Of a stretch of DNA of 53,419 nt, positions 25,984 to 34,385 are shown piece after piece. Below the pieces are notes generated by a model. The model was not told the DNA's origin. It did no database searches and was given only the letters and a program-made list of their open reading frames with translations. How positions within the stretch are numbered: the first letter of the stretch is position 1; the number at the start of each line of letters is the position of its first letter. A program made the position numbers and the translations under genes. Source of the stretch: Nitrospira sp. (GTDB lineage: Bacteria > Nitrospirota > Nitrospiria > Nitrospirales > Nitrospiraceae); assembly GCA_005116895.1 (NCBI GenBank), contig SWDO01000014.1:60770-114188 (forward strand), given 5' to 3'.

Positions 25984-27492
25984 ATGAAACTCCGTCTAGT
26001 TCCACAACTTTCGCAAAAGCTCATCATGACGCCTCAGTTGCAGCAAGCGATTAAGCTGCTGCAGCTGTCTCGACTGGAACTGCAGCAGAGCCTCACGCAA
26101 CATCTCCTGGAAAACCCTTTGCTCGATGAGATGCAGTCCGATATCGAGGAAGGCGAGTCCTTGGTCAATGAGGAAAAGGTCGAAAATCCCGCTGCATTGG
26201 AAGGGCAGGATCGGTCTGACCCAGCAGTTGAGACACGCGCAGAACAAGGGTCACCGGAGGAGTTTTCCGCTTCCGGGTGGGAAGAGTATTTCGGCAGAGA
26301 TCAGCGGAGCGGCGCGTCCGAATATTCCTCGGCACAGGATGAGTTTCCCTCGTACGAGCAAACGCTTGCAAAAGCGACGTCTCTCGAAGAGCATCTCCTC
26401 TGGCAATTGTCCTTGTCCGGGCTCCGTGATCGAGAAAAAGAACTTGCTCGCTTGATCATCGGCAATTTGGATGACGATGGCTATCTTCGCATTCCTTTAG
26501 CTGAGGTTGTGGCCGGGACTGATTTTGCCGAGTCCGAAGTCGAGTCTGTGCTCAAAGACATTCAAACGTTCGATCCGACTGGGGTTGGCGCAAGGGATCT
26601 TCCCGAATGCCTGCTGCTGCAACTGGGGCATCTAGGTCGGAATCTGTTTGGATCACTTGGGTCGCCTCCCGGTGCATTGAAAGGATCTGTTATTGAGAAC
26701 ATCGTGTTGCACCATTTGAAAGACTTAGAAAAGAAACAGTATGGCAAGGTCGCGAAGGCTTTGAACGTTACGGTTGAAGAGGTCTTTCAAGCGACGAAAG
26801 TCATTGGAGAACTTGAGCCAAAGCCAGGGAGGCCGTTTTCCAATTCCCAGAACTACGTTATCGTGCCTGATGTGTTTGTGGTTAAGAATGAGGGGGAGTG
26901 GGTTGTCCTGTTGAACGACGATGGGCTTCCACGGATGAGGATCAGTCCGTATTACAAGCAGCTTATTTCTTCTGGACAGAGTGGTACATCTGAAACCAAA
27001 GCATATATGGATGAAAAGTTGCGGGCCGCTCAGTGGATTATTCGAAGCATTGAGCAGCGCAATCGGACCATCGTGAAAGTGGTTTCCAGTATCGTCAAGT
27101 TCCAGGAGCAATTTTTTGACCATGGTGTCCAATATCTCAAGCCCTTGGTTCTCAAGCAGGTGGCCGAGGATATTGGCATGCATGAGTCCACGATTAGCCG
27201 TGTGACGGCTAATAAATATATGTATTGCCCGCAGGGTATGTTGGAACTCAAGTTTTTCTTCAACGCAGGACTTCAACATGTTGATGAGCCATCAGGGATG
27301 CATTCCTCCGTTTCCGTCAGAGATATGATCAAGACCATGGTGGCTGAAGAGGATGCAAAGCGTCCTTTGAAAGATGAGGAAATTGCAGCCCGGCTTCGCA
27401 AACAGGGAGTGATTATTGCGCGGAGGACTGTGGCGAAATATCGGGCCGAGTTGAATATCTCGTCCGCCAGTCAACGTAAGCGATTTTTTTGA
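25984..27492 (+). CDS. rpoN: RNA polymerase sigma-54 factor
   Basis: Sigma-54 directs transcription from -24/-12 promoters with enhancer-binding activators, often for nitrogen genes. The 502-residue protein has the Q/L-rich region I QKLIMTPQLQQAIKLLQLSR, an acidic linker (about 60-130), the core-binding domain with FDPTGVGARDLPECLLLQL, the HTH region VAEDIGMHESTISRVTANKY and the RpoN box ARRTVAKYR close to the C-terminus. The start at 25984 fits the normal N-terminus; the upstream frame enters lptB. Confidence 0.96.
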   Translation: MKLRLVPQLSQKLIMTPQLQQAIKLLQLSRLELQQSLTQHLLENPLLDEMQSDIEEGESLVNEEKVENPAALEGQDRSDPAVETRAEQGSPEEFSASGWEEYFGRDQRSGASEYSSAQDEFPSYEQTLAKATSLEEHLLWQLSLSGLRDREKELARLIIGNLDDDGYLRIPLAEVVAGTDFAESEVESVLKDIQTFDPTGVGARDLPECLLLQLGHLGRNLFGSLGSPPGALKGSVIENIVLHHLKDLEKKQYGKVAKALNVTVEEVFQATKVIGELEPKPGRPFSNSQNYVIVPDVFVVKNEGEWVVLLNDDGLPRMRISPYYKQLISSGQSGTSETKAYMDEKLRAAQWIIRSIEQRNRTIVKVVSSIVKFQEQFFDHGVQYLKPLVLKQVAEDIGMHESTISRVTANKYMYCPQGMLELKFFFNAGLQHVDEPSGMHSSVSVRDMIKTMVAEEDAKRPLKDEEIAARLRKQGVIIARRTVAKYRAELNISSASQRKRFF

Positions 27493-27536
27493 TATCCGTT
27501 GCTTCGCATCCAGCTGGATCACAATTGGAGGTGGGC

Positions 27537-27848
27537 ATGAAGCTGAGGATTACAGGGCGTCACATGGACATTACGCCAGCGCTTAGAAGCTATGTGGAAA
27601 ATCGATTCGGTCGCCTTGATCGATACGGGCTGAAGGTCGGATCGCTGCAAGTGGTATTGGGAGTCGAGAAGCTTCAGCATAAGGCTGAAGTGACTGGTGC
27701 GGTCAGTGGCAAACGAGTGCAAGCTAAGACAGCAACGCCTGAGATGTATGCCACCATTGATGCTCTAGTTGACCGTGTAGATGCGCAGTTTCGAAAATGG
27801 AAGGACCGCCTTGTCAATCATAAGCCGGCTCAACCGAAGAGGGCGTGA
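27537..27848 (+). CDS. hpf: ribosome hibernation promoting factor (short form)
   Basis: The 103-residue product matches HPF/RaiA: MKLRITGRHMDITPALRSYV, VVLGVEKLQHKAEVT and YATIDALVDRVDAQFRKWKD. Short HPF promotes 100S dimers with RMF in gamma-proteobacteria; here the partner is unknown. GGAGGTG lies 4 bases before ATG 27537, and rpoN lies just upstream, the familiar rpoN-hpf pair. Confidence 0.94.
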   Translation: MKLRITGRHMDITPALRSYVENRFGRLDRYGLKVGSLQVVLGVEKLQHKAEVTGAVSGKRVQAKTATPEMYATIDALVDRVDAQFRKWKDRLVNHKPAQPKRA

Positions 27849-28019
27849 TCGCATTTTCTACGCGAGTCTCTTGTAAGATTATGCGGCCTCGTTCCTTGGC
27901 GTACGCCATGCGTCTGAGCGGCTCTTAGCGTTCCACGTTGCTGAGTCACGCGTGAGGCTGGCAGCCGAATCCCAAATGGGAATATCTCAACTAGATTAAC
28001 CGAGACAATATGCGATCCC

Positions 28020-28886
28020 ATGGCCCGACTGAATCTCGTCATTATTAGTGGGTTATCGGGCTCTGGGAAAACCTATGCCCTCAAAGCCTTTGAGGATGCC
28101 GGATATTTCTGCATCGATAACCTTCCTCCGGCCTTGCTTCCAACTTTTGTCGATCTCTGCAACCAGCAGCGGAGCGAAATTGCCAATGTTGCCCTTGGGA
28201 TTGATATTCGAGAGCGTGCGTTCTTTTCGGATTTCGTTGGTATCCTGGAGAGAGTGAAAGCGCTCGGCCATGCAATTCAGGTGCTTTTTCTTGAGGCTCG
28301 TGAAGAGGTATTGACCAGGCGATTTTCAGAGTCCAGGCGCCCGCACCCGCTTTTGCCACATCTTCCTGTCTTGGATGGAATCCGATTCGAAAAGGAGCGT
28401 GTAGCCGAACTCCGAGGCCAGGCTGATCGAATCATCGATACGTCCGATCTGACGGTCCATGAGCTCGGTGAGTTGCTTGCGAAGCAGTTTCAACGGGATT
28501 CATCGGATCGACGACTGACAATCTCACTCATCACCTTTGGATATAAATTCGGGGTGCCGTACGATATCGATTTGTTGTTTGATGTGCGATTTCTCAGGAA
28601 CCCATTTTTCGTGCCCGAACTCAAACCTCATTCTGGAGACAATCCGCTGGTCCAGACCTTCGTGCTCACAGACCCTGATGCCATAGCACTTTTGCAGCAT
28701 GTCGAGGGTTTTCTGAAGTTTCTCTTGCCGTTATTCCAGCGAGAGCGGCGTAGTTATCTGACTATCGGTATTGGGTGTACCGGCGGGCGTCATCGCTCGG
28801 TTGCGGTTGCCGGGCGTCTTCGAGAAAGCCTTGCCGCTCTAGGGTACGAGGTTGGCCTCAAGCACCGAGATATCGACAAATCGTAG
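28020..28886 (+). CDS. rapZ: RNase adapter RapZ (nucleotide-binding)
   Basis: RapZ binds GlmZ sRNA and presents it to RNase E in enterobacteria. The 288-residue protein has Walker A ISGLSGSGKT near residue 10, CIDNLPPALLP near 34, IDIRERAF near 61, the LFLEAREEVLTRRFSESRR block, and the C-terminal TIGIGCTGGRHRSV motif that is a RapZ hallmark. It comes 171 bases after hpf, without the ptsN or hprK genes that often lie between them. Confidence 0.95.
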   Translation: MARLNLVIISGLSGSGKTYALKAFEDAGYFCIDNLPPALLPTFVDLCNQQRSEIANVALGIDIRERAFFSDFVGILERVKALGHAIQVLFLEAREEVLTRRFSESRRPHPLLPHLPVLDGIRFEKERVAELRGQADRIIDTSDLTVHELGELLAKQFQRDSSDRRLTISLITFGYKFGVPYDIDLLFDVRFLRNPFFVPELKPHSGDNPLVQTFVLTDPDAIALLQHVEGFLKFLLPLFQRERRSYLTIGIGCTGGRHRSVAVAGRLRESLAALGYEVGLKHRDIDKS

Positions 28887-28888
28887 CC

Positions 28889-28914
28889 GGCTGTTGGATA
28901 ACAGCCACCGTTTT
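28889..28914 (+). terminator. possible terminator after rapZ
   Basis: GGCTGTT (28889-28895) pairs with AACAGCC (28900-28906) around a GGAT loop, followed by ACCGTTTT. The T run is short, so termination may be weak; it would close the lpt-rpoN-hpf-rapZ transcript. Confidence 0.5.
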
Positions 28915-28946
28915 CCTGCCGTTACTCTCGTTTTCCTAACGCTTCC

Positions 28947-28974
28947 TTGACAGGTGGAGCATATTGACTATACT
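28947..28974 (+). promoter_or_regulatory. strong sigma-70 promoter of the MerR-like gene and pilMNOPQ
   Basis: TTGACA (28947-28952), a 16-base spacer and TATACT (28969-28974) give a near-consensus promoter. Transcription would start near 28981, about 40 bases before the GTG at 29022. Confidence 0.75.
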
Positions 28975-29021
28975 TAGCCTTGTGAATAAGGCAAGGTATC
29001 AAAACTAGTGTAAATACTGAC

Positions 29022-29234
29022 GTGAAGAAGCCTAAATATATATCAAGTGCAGTGGGGTTTAAGGCTTATCAAGTGTGTGGCTTATTTGATATTTCCAAGG
29101 CGACCCTCTTTCGTTGGGAGCGAGAGGGTGTCATTACCGAACCTGCTCGAGATTGGAGAAACTGGCGACTGTATACGAGAAAGAATGTGGATGAAATCGA
29201 GAAAATTATTCGCGCTAGAAAGGCTGTGGTGTAA
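29022..29234 (+). CDS. small MerR-type helix-turn-helix protein
   Basis: The 70-residue protein has a winged-helix MerR-like region: residues 15-45 include YQVCGLFDISKATLFRWEREGVI, shown here as VCGLFDISKATLFRWE, and the following RNWRLYTRKNVDEIEKI matches the wing and linker of MerR family members. It has no long coiled-coil or effector domain, so it is only a DNA-binding unit. The start is GTG at 29022. It is 15 bases before pilM and shares its promoter, so it may regulate the pilus operon; the function is inferred only from position. Confidence 0.75.
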   Translation: MKKPKYISSAVGFKAYQVCGLFDISKATLFRWEREGVITEPARDWRNWRLYTRKNVDEIEKIIRARKAVV

Positions 29235-29249
29235 GGTGGCAGGTATCGC

Positions 29250-30356
29250 ATGTTGACTTCATTCAAAAAGCTCTTCGAAACCGACATTGTTGGAATGTTG
29301 ACCCCTCGCCGACAGCTAGTGGGGCTTGATATTGGATCTAGTGCGATCAAAATTGCTCAGCTCAAGGAAAGTAAGGGACGGTACATTCTCCAAAAGTTCG
29401 GCGTGAAACCCCTTGAACCTGAAGTGATTGTCGATGGGACGGTTATGGATGAAGGACGTGTCGTCTCAGCGATTCAAGAATTGTTTGCGGAAGTCAACGT
29501 CAAGAATAAGCAAGTCGCTATCTCGATTTCCGGGCACGCCGTGATTGTGAAGAAGATCAGTCTGCCTCCGATGCCGGATGAAGAGCTGGAGGGGCAGGTG
29601 AAATTGGCGGCGGAGCAGTATATTCCGTTCGATATCAACGAAGTGAATATCGACTTTCATGTCCTGTCTTTGGATGCGTCAGAAGATCAGCAAGGGGATA
29701 TGTCGGTGATTCTTGTTGCCGCGAAGAAAGACAAAATTAATGAGCTGACCGAGTTGGTCAAGGCTGCCGGACTTGTCCCGATGGTCATGGATGTCGATGC
29801 ATTTGCGGTTGAGAATATGCATGCGATTAATTATCCGATGGCACAGGAAGAAACGACGGCGTTGGTGAATCTCGGCGCGAGCGTGATGAATGTGAACATC
29901 ATCCGTGCCGGGTCGTCGTTATTTACGCGTGATATTCCGCTAGGAGGGAATCGGTATACTGAGGCGATTCAACGTGAGATAGGGCTCTCATTTGAAGAGG
30001 CTGAAGAGGGTAAGAAAAATGATCATACGGGCGACTCTAGCGGAGGGTCGTTCACCAGTGTCATGGACAGCGTGAATGCGGAAGTAGCGTCTGAGATCGC
30101 TCGGACTGTGGATTACTTCAAGACATCGACCACCAACACTGAGCTCAGTCGTGTGCTCGTCTGTGGTGGCGTGGCTAGGGCGAAAGGGCTCATTCAGCAG
30201 CTCGGGGATAGGATGCAACTTCCTGTCGAGATGGCTGATCCATTCGCTGAAATTGATGTGACTGGCTGTGATATGGACCCTAACCTACTCGCAGATTTGG
30301 CTCCATCGGCTGCCGTGAGTGTCGGACTGGCCTTAAGAGCGGTGGGGGATCGATGA
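29250..30356 (+). CDS. pilM: type IV pilus assembly protein PilM
   Basis: PilM is an actin-like cytoplasmic protein that binds the N-terminus of PilN. The 368-residue sequence has LVGLDIGSSAIKIAQLKE near residue 24 (phosphate-1 motif), VAISISGHAVIVKKISLPPM, EEELEGQVKLAAEQYIPFD-like ELEGQVKLAAEQYIPFDI, the VMDVDAFAVENM segment and a C-terminal VLVCGGVARAKGL. It is the first gene of pilMNOPQ. Confidence 0.95.
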   Translation: MLTSFKKLFETDIVGMLTPRRQLVGLDIGSSAIKIAQLKESKGRYILQKFGVKPLEPEVIVDGTVMDEGRVVSAIQELFAEVNVKNKQVAISISGHAVIVKKISLPPMPDEELEGQVKLAAEQYIPFDINEVNIDFHVLSLDASEDQQGDMSVILVAAKKDKINELTELVKAAGLVPMVMDVDAFAVENMHAINYPMAQEETTALVNLGASVMNVNIIRAGSSLFTRDIPLGGNRYTEAIQREIGLSFEEAEEGKKNDHTGDSSGGSFTSVMDSVNAEVASEIARTVDYFKTSTTNTELSRVLVCGGVARAKGLIQQLGDRMQLPVEMADPFAEIDVTGCDMDPNLLADLAPSAAVSVGLALRAVGDR

Positions 30357-30910
30357 TTCGGATTAACCTCCTTCCGGGTGGGCCCAAAGGAAGGCCGGCC
30401 AAACCTCAGTATGATACGCGCGCACAGGCGCTGCTCGGGGTTGGACTGATCTTGGTCACGCTGGCTGGGTGTTGGTGGTATTCGGCCTCGTTGGACAGCG
30501 AGCTTGAAGCTCGGCAGGAGGAAAAACAAGCTAAAGAGAAGCAAGTTGCTCAGCTAAAGGAACAGGTCAAGCAAGTACAGGATTTTGAACAACGGAAAAA
30601 GCTTCTTGAGGACAAGAACCGGATCATCGATCAGCTTGAGCAATCCAGAATGGGCCCGGTCAAGGTCCTCGATCATGTGAGTCAGAGTTTAGAGCCGCTC
30701 AAAGTATGGCTCACAAGGCTGGGTGTGGCATCCGATACCGTGGAGTTAGAAGGGAAAGCCTTAACAAACGACGACGTGGTGGAATTCGTGAATAACTTGC
30801 GACGGACGGATTATTTCACTGGCATCAATCTGCAGGAGAGCAAGGCTGCGGTTGAAAACAAGATTAATGTGTACCAATTTCGTTTGGCATTTCGTCTGAA
30901 GGGATCATGA
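30353..30910 (+). CDS. pilN: type IV pilus assembly protein PilN
   Basis: The 185-residue protein begins IRINLLPGG, the conserved PilN peptide that docks in PilM, followed by a transmembrane helix (about residues 26-46), a charged coiled coil rich in Glu/Lys/Gln, and a small periplasmic domain ending near residue 185. The ATG overlaps the pilM stop (ATGA). PilN and PilO form an inner-membrane alignment complex. Confidence 0.93.
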   Translation: MIRINLLPGGPKGRPAKPQYDTRAQALLGVGLILVTLAGCWWYSASLDSELEARQEEKQAKEKQVAQLKEQVKQVQDFEQRKKLLEDKNRIIDQLEQSRMGPVKVLDHVSQSLEPLKVWLTRLGVASDTVELEGKALTNDDVVEFVNNLRRTDYFTGINLQESKAAVENKINVYQFRLAFRLKGS

Positions 30911-31554
30911 TGGCTCTGCCACAGCTCAATCTTGATGCGCTTCGCAATGTGCCAGCCTCGCAAAAGGCCGCGCTCTTATTCCTGCTCGTGGGTGGCATGA
31001 TTGCGGGCTTCTATTTCTACATTGCAGAACCGAAGTCTGCAATGATCACGGCGCTCGACGCTGAAAATAGCAAGTTGGAGAGTGAAATTCAAACACTTAC
31101 GATTAAAGTGAAACATCTCGATGAGTTGATTGCCGCCAATAAGCAGCTCGAGATTGAATTAGCAAAGAAAAAGGAACGCCTCCCTCCGGAAGAAGAAGCG
31201 ATCATGCTGCTGAAGCAGGTGTCTGACCTCGGCGTACGATTGGGACTCGATATCAGACTATGGAAGCCAGGTGTCCAGACTGAAGATGCGTCGAAGCTTT
31301 TCATCAAGATGCCGGTCAGTGTGGAAGTAGCCGGGGCCTATCACACAGCCGCCATGTTTTTTGATCGGATCAATCGACTTCCTCGGATTGTAACCGTATC
31401 GGGTCTTAAGATGGGATCGCCGAAGATTGAACAAGGACGAATTGTCTCGCAAACAACATTTGACCTGGTGGCATACGCTGCACCTCAAGAAAAGCCAGTT
31501 TCCGGAGGATCTTCTTCGGTGAATGCTCCCAAAGTGGCTCAAGTTGGTAAATAA
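30907..31554 (+). CDS. pilO: type IV pilus assembly protein PilO
   Basis: PilO (215 residues) has a short cytoplasmic part, a single membrane helix (about residues 17-36, LLFLLVGGMIAGFYFYIAEP), a coiled coil, then a ferredoxin-like periplasmic domain with LPPEEEAIMLLKQVSDLG and IKMPVSVEVAGAYHTAAMFF, typical of the family. The first ATG overlaps pilN; a second ATG three bases on is possible. Confidence 0.93.
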   Translation: MMALPQLNLDALRNVPASQKAALLFLLVGGMIAGFYFYIAEPKSAMITALDAENSKLESEIQTLTIKVKHLDELIAANKQLEIELAKKKERLPPEEEAIMLLKQVSDLGVRLGLDIRLWKPGVQTEDASKLFIKMPVSVEVAGAYHTAAMFFDRINRLPRIVTVSGLKMGSPKIEQGRIVSQTTFDLVAYAAPQEKPVSGGSSSVNAPKVAQVGK

Positions 31555-31557
31555 GTT

Positions 31558-32166
31558 ATGAGGAAGAAGCCTAGACTATATACATTATCCGTTGGAGCCA
31601 GCGTGGTGTGCGTGTGTGTCATCCTTTTAGGAAGCACCGGCGCACAGGCCGAGTCTTCCTTCGTTCCTGGGATGATCGCTCCGATGAGGCAAGATGCGCT
31701 CAGGGGGCCTGCTGTGCCTGAAATTCCAAGAACTGCCCCGCAAACTATAGAAGCGCCATCATCTGGGGTGAACACCTCGGTGCCTTCTCAGCTGTCCGTA
31801 CCAGACGGTGTGGTTGGGAGTGGGTATGACCCTTCCGGCCGTCGAGACCCATTTGCACCCATCATCCAAGAGCTTCAGCCGGGGAAGACGGATTCAACCC
31901 TTCCACCATTGCAACGCGTGACCCTGACAGAGCTCAATCTCATTGCCATTGTGTGGGGGGCCTACGGCTATACCGCAATGGTTCAGACCCCAGACGGATA
32001 TGGGTACACCGTTCGACGGGGAACGAGGGTCGGGCAAAATAACGGAGTGGTCAGCGCCGTGACCGAGCGCGGCATCATTGTCCAGGAACGGTTCACTGAT
32101 GTGTATGGCAAGAAGCAGGAGCGAGAACATGTCAAGCTTCTACATCCCAAAGAGGGCTCAGAATGA
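31558..32166 (+). CDS. pilP: type IV pilus assembly protein PilP
   Basis: PilP is a periplasmic protein that links PilNO to the secretin PilQ. The 202-residue product begins with a signal peptide (to about residue 31, AQA), has a long Pro/Ser-rich disordered segment, then GRRDPFAPII and LTELNLIAIVWGAYGYTAMV and GYTVRRGTRVGQNNG, the conserved PilP core. I do not see a lipobox, so it may be soluble rather than a lipoprotein. Confidence 0.9.
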   Translation: MRKKPRLYTLSVGASVVCVCVILLGSTGAQAESSFVPGMIAPMRQDALRGPAVPEIPRTAPQTIEAPSSGVNTSVPSQLSVPDGVVGSGYDPSGRRDPFAPIIQELQPGKTDSTLPPLQRVTLTELNLIAIVWGAYGYTAMVQTPDGYGYTVRRGTRVGQNNGVVSAVTERGIIVQERFTDVYGKKQEREHVKLLHPKEGSE

Positions 32167-34139
32167 AACCACTATTTCGCGCAGATAATGTCCTGACTGC
32201 TGGATGTTTCATTGGAGCCTTGGGGGTGTCGCTCATTGCTCTGACCATATCTACCCCGAGATCCGCAGTTGCCGAAGAGATCGGCAGGATACAGCCGAGC
32301 GATGCCACACGGGCCGAAATGGCCACGACGCGATTGCTGGCACAGGCCGTGACCGCCATTGAGGTGCGTCCCGACACGGATGTGGTGACCGTCGTGGTTG
32401 CCGGAGATGGCCAATTATTTCCCGAGGCCAATTTTTTGGATGAGTCCAGGCTCATCGTCGATATTCCTGCCGTATCGTCCACCCTGAGGCGATCAGTGGT
32501 ACGGGCTGACCACTACTTGCTCAAGAAAATTAGAGTAGGCCACCATGCTGATAAGGTCAGACTGGTATTCGATGTGTCCGAACGCCCGGTGTTTTCTCTG
32601 ACTCGAGAGGATAATAAGGTATTGATCACTCTGAAGCCGAGCGAGCGGAAAACGCCGGCTGTTATTGCTGCGCACATTGATGGTGGAGAGATCGGCTCAT
32701 CTCATCCCCAGGCCCGTAGGGCGCTGTTCGAGCCAGGGAATCGTGTGGGCAAACGGGCGACGCGAATCATCGGCCCCGCGCAGGCTCAGTTCAAGGTGCA
32801 GCGTGTCCAGATGGCCGGAGAAAGTGCTCCCGCTGAAAAGGACGACCGATCCGATGATATCGTGGCAGGGCAAACGCGATTTGTCGGTCGGCGGATCTCT
32901 CTCGACTTCCAGCAGGCCGACATCACCAACATTCTTCGACTGATTGCCGAGGTCTCTGGCTTCAACATGGTCGTTGGGGAAGGGGTCAAATCAAAAGTGA
33001 CCATGAAGCTGGTCAGTGTGCCGTGGGACCAGGCGCTGGATATGCTATTGAAGATGAATGGGCTTGGTATGATTCGTCAAGGGAGTATTGTGTGGATCGA
33101 TTCGCTGGCAAATATTGCCAAGCAGCAGGATGAAGAAGCCCGAGCCAAAGAATCGAAGACAAAGGCTGAAGAACTTGTCGACCGCGTTTTTTATATCAGG
33201 CACATCGTGGCTCAGGAGCTCATGATGACACTCCGGCCGACCTTGAGCTCACGCGGCGTCATGCAATTTAATGCGGGGAGTAATGCGTTGGTCGTGCGAG
33301 ATACCGAATCCAAATTGGCTGTCATGAAGCAGCTGGTTGAAGGACTTGATCTAGAGGTCCCTCAGGTTCAGATTGAGGCGCGCATCGTCCAAGCCGATAC
33401 CGTGTATGCGAGAGGCTTGGGGATTCAGTGGGGCTTCCAGGCGGGCAATCGCACACCCACGGATTTCTTTGCCCTCTCGAATATTACCGGCCCATTTGGG
33501 CAGATAGCCGGGACGGGGGGGAGTACGATCGATCGAAGCTTTCTGGTGAATTTGCCGGCTCAGGTCGGTGGCTTGCCTGCTGTCCCGTCGATCGGCTGGA
33601 CCTTTGGAAAACTCGGCGGCGACTTCGCCTTGGATATGCGGCTCTCAGCCGGAGAGTTACTCGGGTTAAGCAAGGTGATCGCAGCGCCGAAGATCACCAC
33701 ATTGGATAAGCGCGAAGCGAAGATCTCTCAGGGCGAATCAATTCCCTTTCAGACAACATCCTTACAGGGAACGCAAACGACATTTGTGGATGCAAACTTG
33801 GAGTTGAATGTCACACCCCAGATCACCTCTCGCGATCCAAAGGAGGATGGAAAGAGAATTATGCTTCGTGTGCGAGCAACACGAAATGCTGTCGGGGCAC
33901 GAAGCAATCCGGCTGGTCCGAGTATCGATCGACGGGAGGCAAACACCCAGGTGGTCGTTCGAGATGGCGAAACCATGGTGATCGGTGGAGTCTTTGTCGA
34001 TAGCCAAAACAACAATGTTCAAGGCGTTCCCTATCTATCTCGTATGCCGGTTCTTGGGTGGTTGTTCAAGAACAAGTCCGAATCAGTCTCGAAACAAGAA
34101 TTGCTCATTTTCCTCACACCAAGCATTATCAAGCTTTAA
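32163..34139 (+). CDS. pilQ: type IV pilus secretin PilQ
   Basis: PilQ forms the outer-membrane pore for pili. The 658-residue sequence has a signal peptide (to about 38), one AMIN domain (residues about 60-160), a STN/secretin N-terminal domain with ISLDFQQADITNILRLIAEV (about 245), a NolW region with VFYIRHIVAQELMMTLRPTL, and the secretin core with VQIEARIVQADT, VIAAPKITTLDKREA, LELNVTPQITS and the C-terminal GETMVIGGVF and LLIFLTPSII motifs. One AMIN domain is fewer than in some PilQ proteins. A terminator follows. Confidence 0.95.
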   Translation: MKPLFRADNVLTAGCFIGALGVSLIALTISTPRSAVAEEIGRIQPSDATRAEMATTRLLAQAVTAIEVRPDTDVVTVVVAGDGQLFPEANFLDESRLIVDIPAVSSTLRRSVVRADHYLLKKIRVGHHADKVRLVFDVSERPVFSLTREDNKVLITLKPSERKTPAVIAAHIDGGEIGSSHPQARRALFEPGNRVGKRATRIIGPAQAQFKVQRVQMAGESAPAEKDDRSDDIVAGQTRFVGRRISLDFQQADITNILRLIAEVSGFNMVVGEGVKSKVTMKLVSVPWDQALDMLLKMNGLGMIRQGSIVWIDSLANIAKQQDEEARAKESKTKAEELVDRVFYIRHIVAQELMMTLRPTLSSRGVMQFNAGSNALVVRDTESKLAVMKQLVEGLDLEVPQVQIEARIVQADTVYARGLGIQWGFQAGNRTPTDFFALSNITGPFGQIAGTGGSTIDRSFLVNLPAQVGGLPAVPSIGWTFGKLGGDFALDMRLSAGELLGLSKVIAAPKITTLDKREAKISQGESIPFQTTSLQGTQTTFVDANLELNVTPQITSRDPKEDGKRIMLRVRATRNAVGARSNPAGPSIDRREANTQVVVRDGETMVIGGVFVDSQNNNVQGVPYLSRMPVLGWLFKNKSESVSKQELLIFLTPSIIKL

Positions 34140-34164
34140 GGACTGTTTCATTTCCGTGATCACC

Positions 34165-34208
34165 AAGAGCCTGGTGGTGCGATTCAGCACCATCAGGCTC
34201 TTGCTTTT
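34165..34208 (+). terminator. intrinsic terminator after pilQ
   Basis: AAGAGCCTGGTGGTGC (34165-34180) pairs with GCACCATCAGGCTCTT (34187-34202), with one G-T pair, around a GATTCA loop; GCTTTTG follows. The stem is strong and the T run modest. Confidence 0.75.
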
Positions 34209-34385
34209 GTTCCACCGAGATGGTGACAAGACCACCCAGGGGTTTTGTCGCTCTGCGCGGAACGTGACCGTCTTTTTAGTCTTGTCAGGCTGTGGTACGA
34301 TGGCCACTCGGTGAATGCTTCACGTACGATTACGATACAAATCTGAGATGCCGTCCTACTCCATCCGATTCTCCAGGACTACGAA

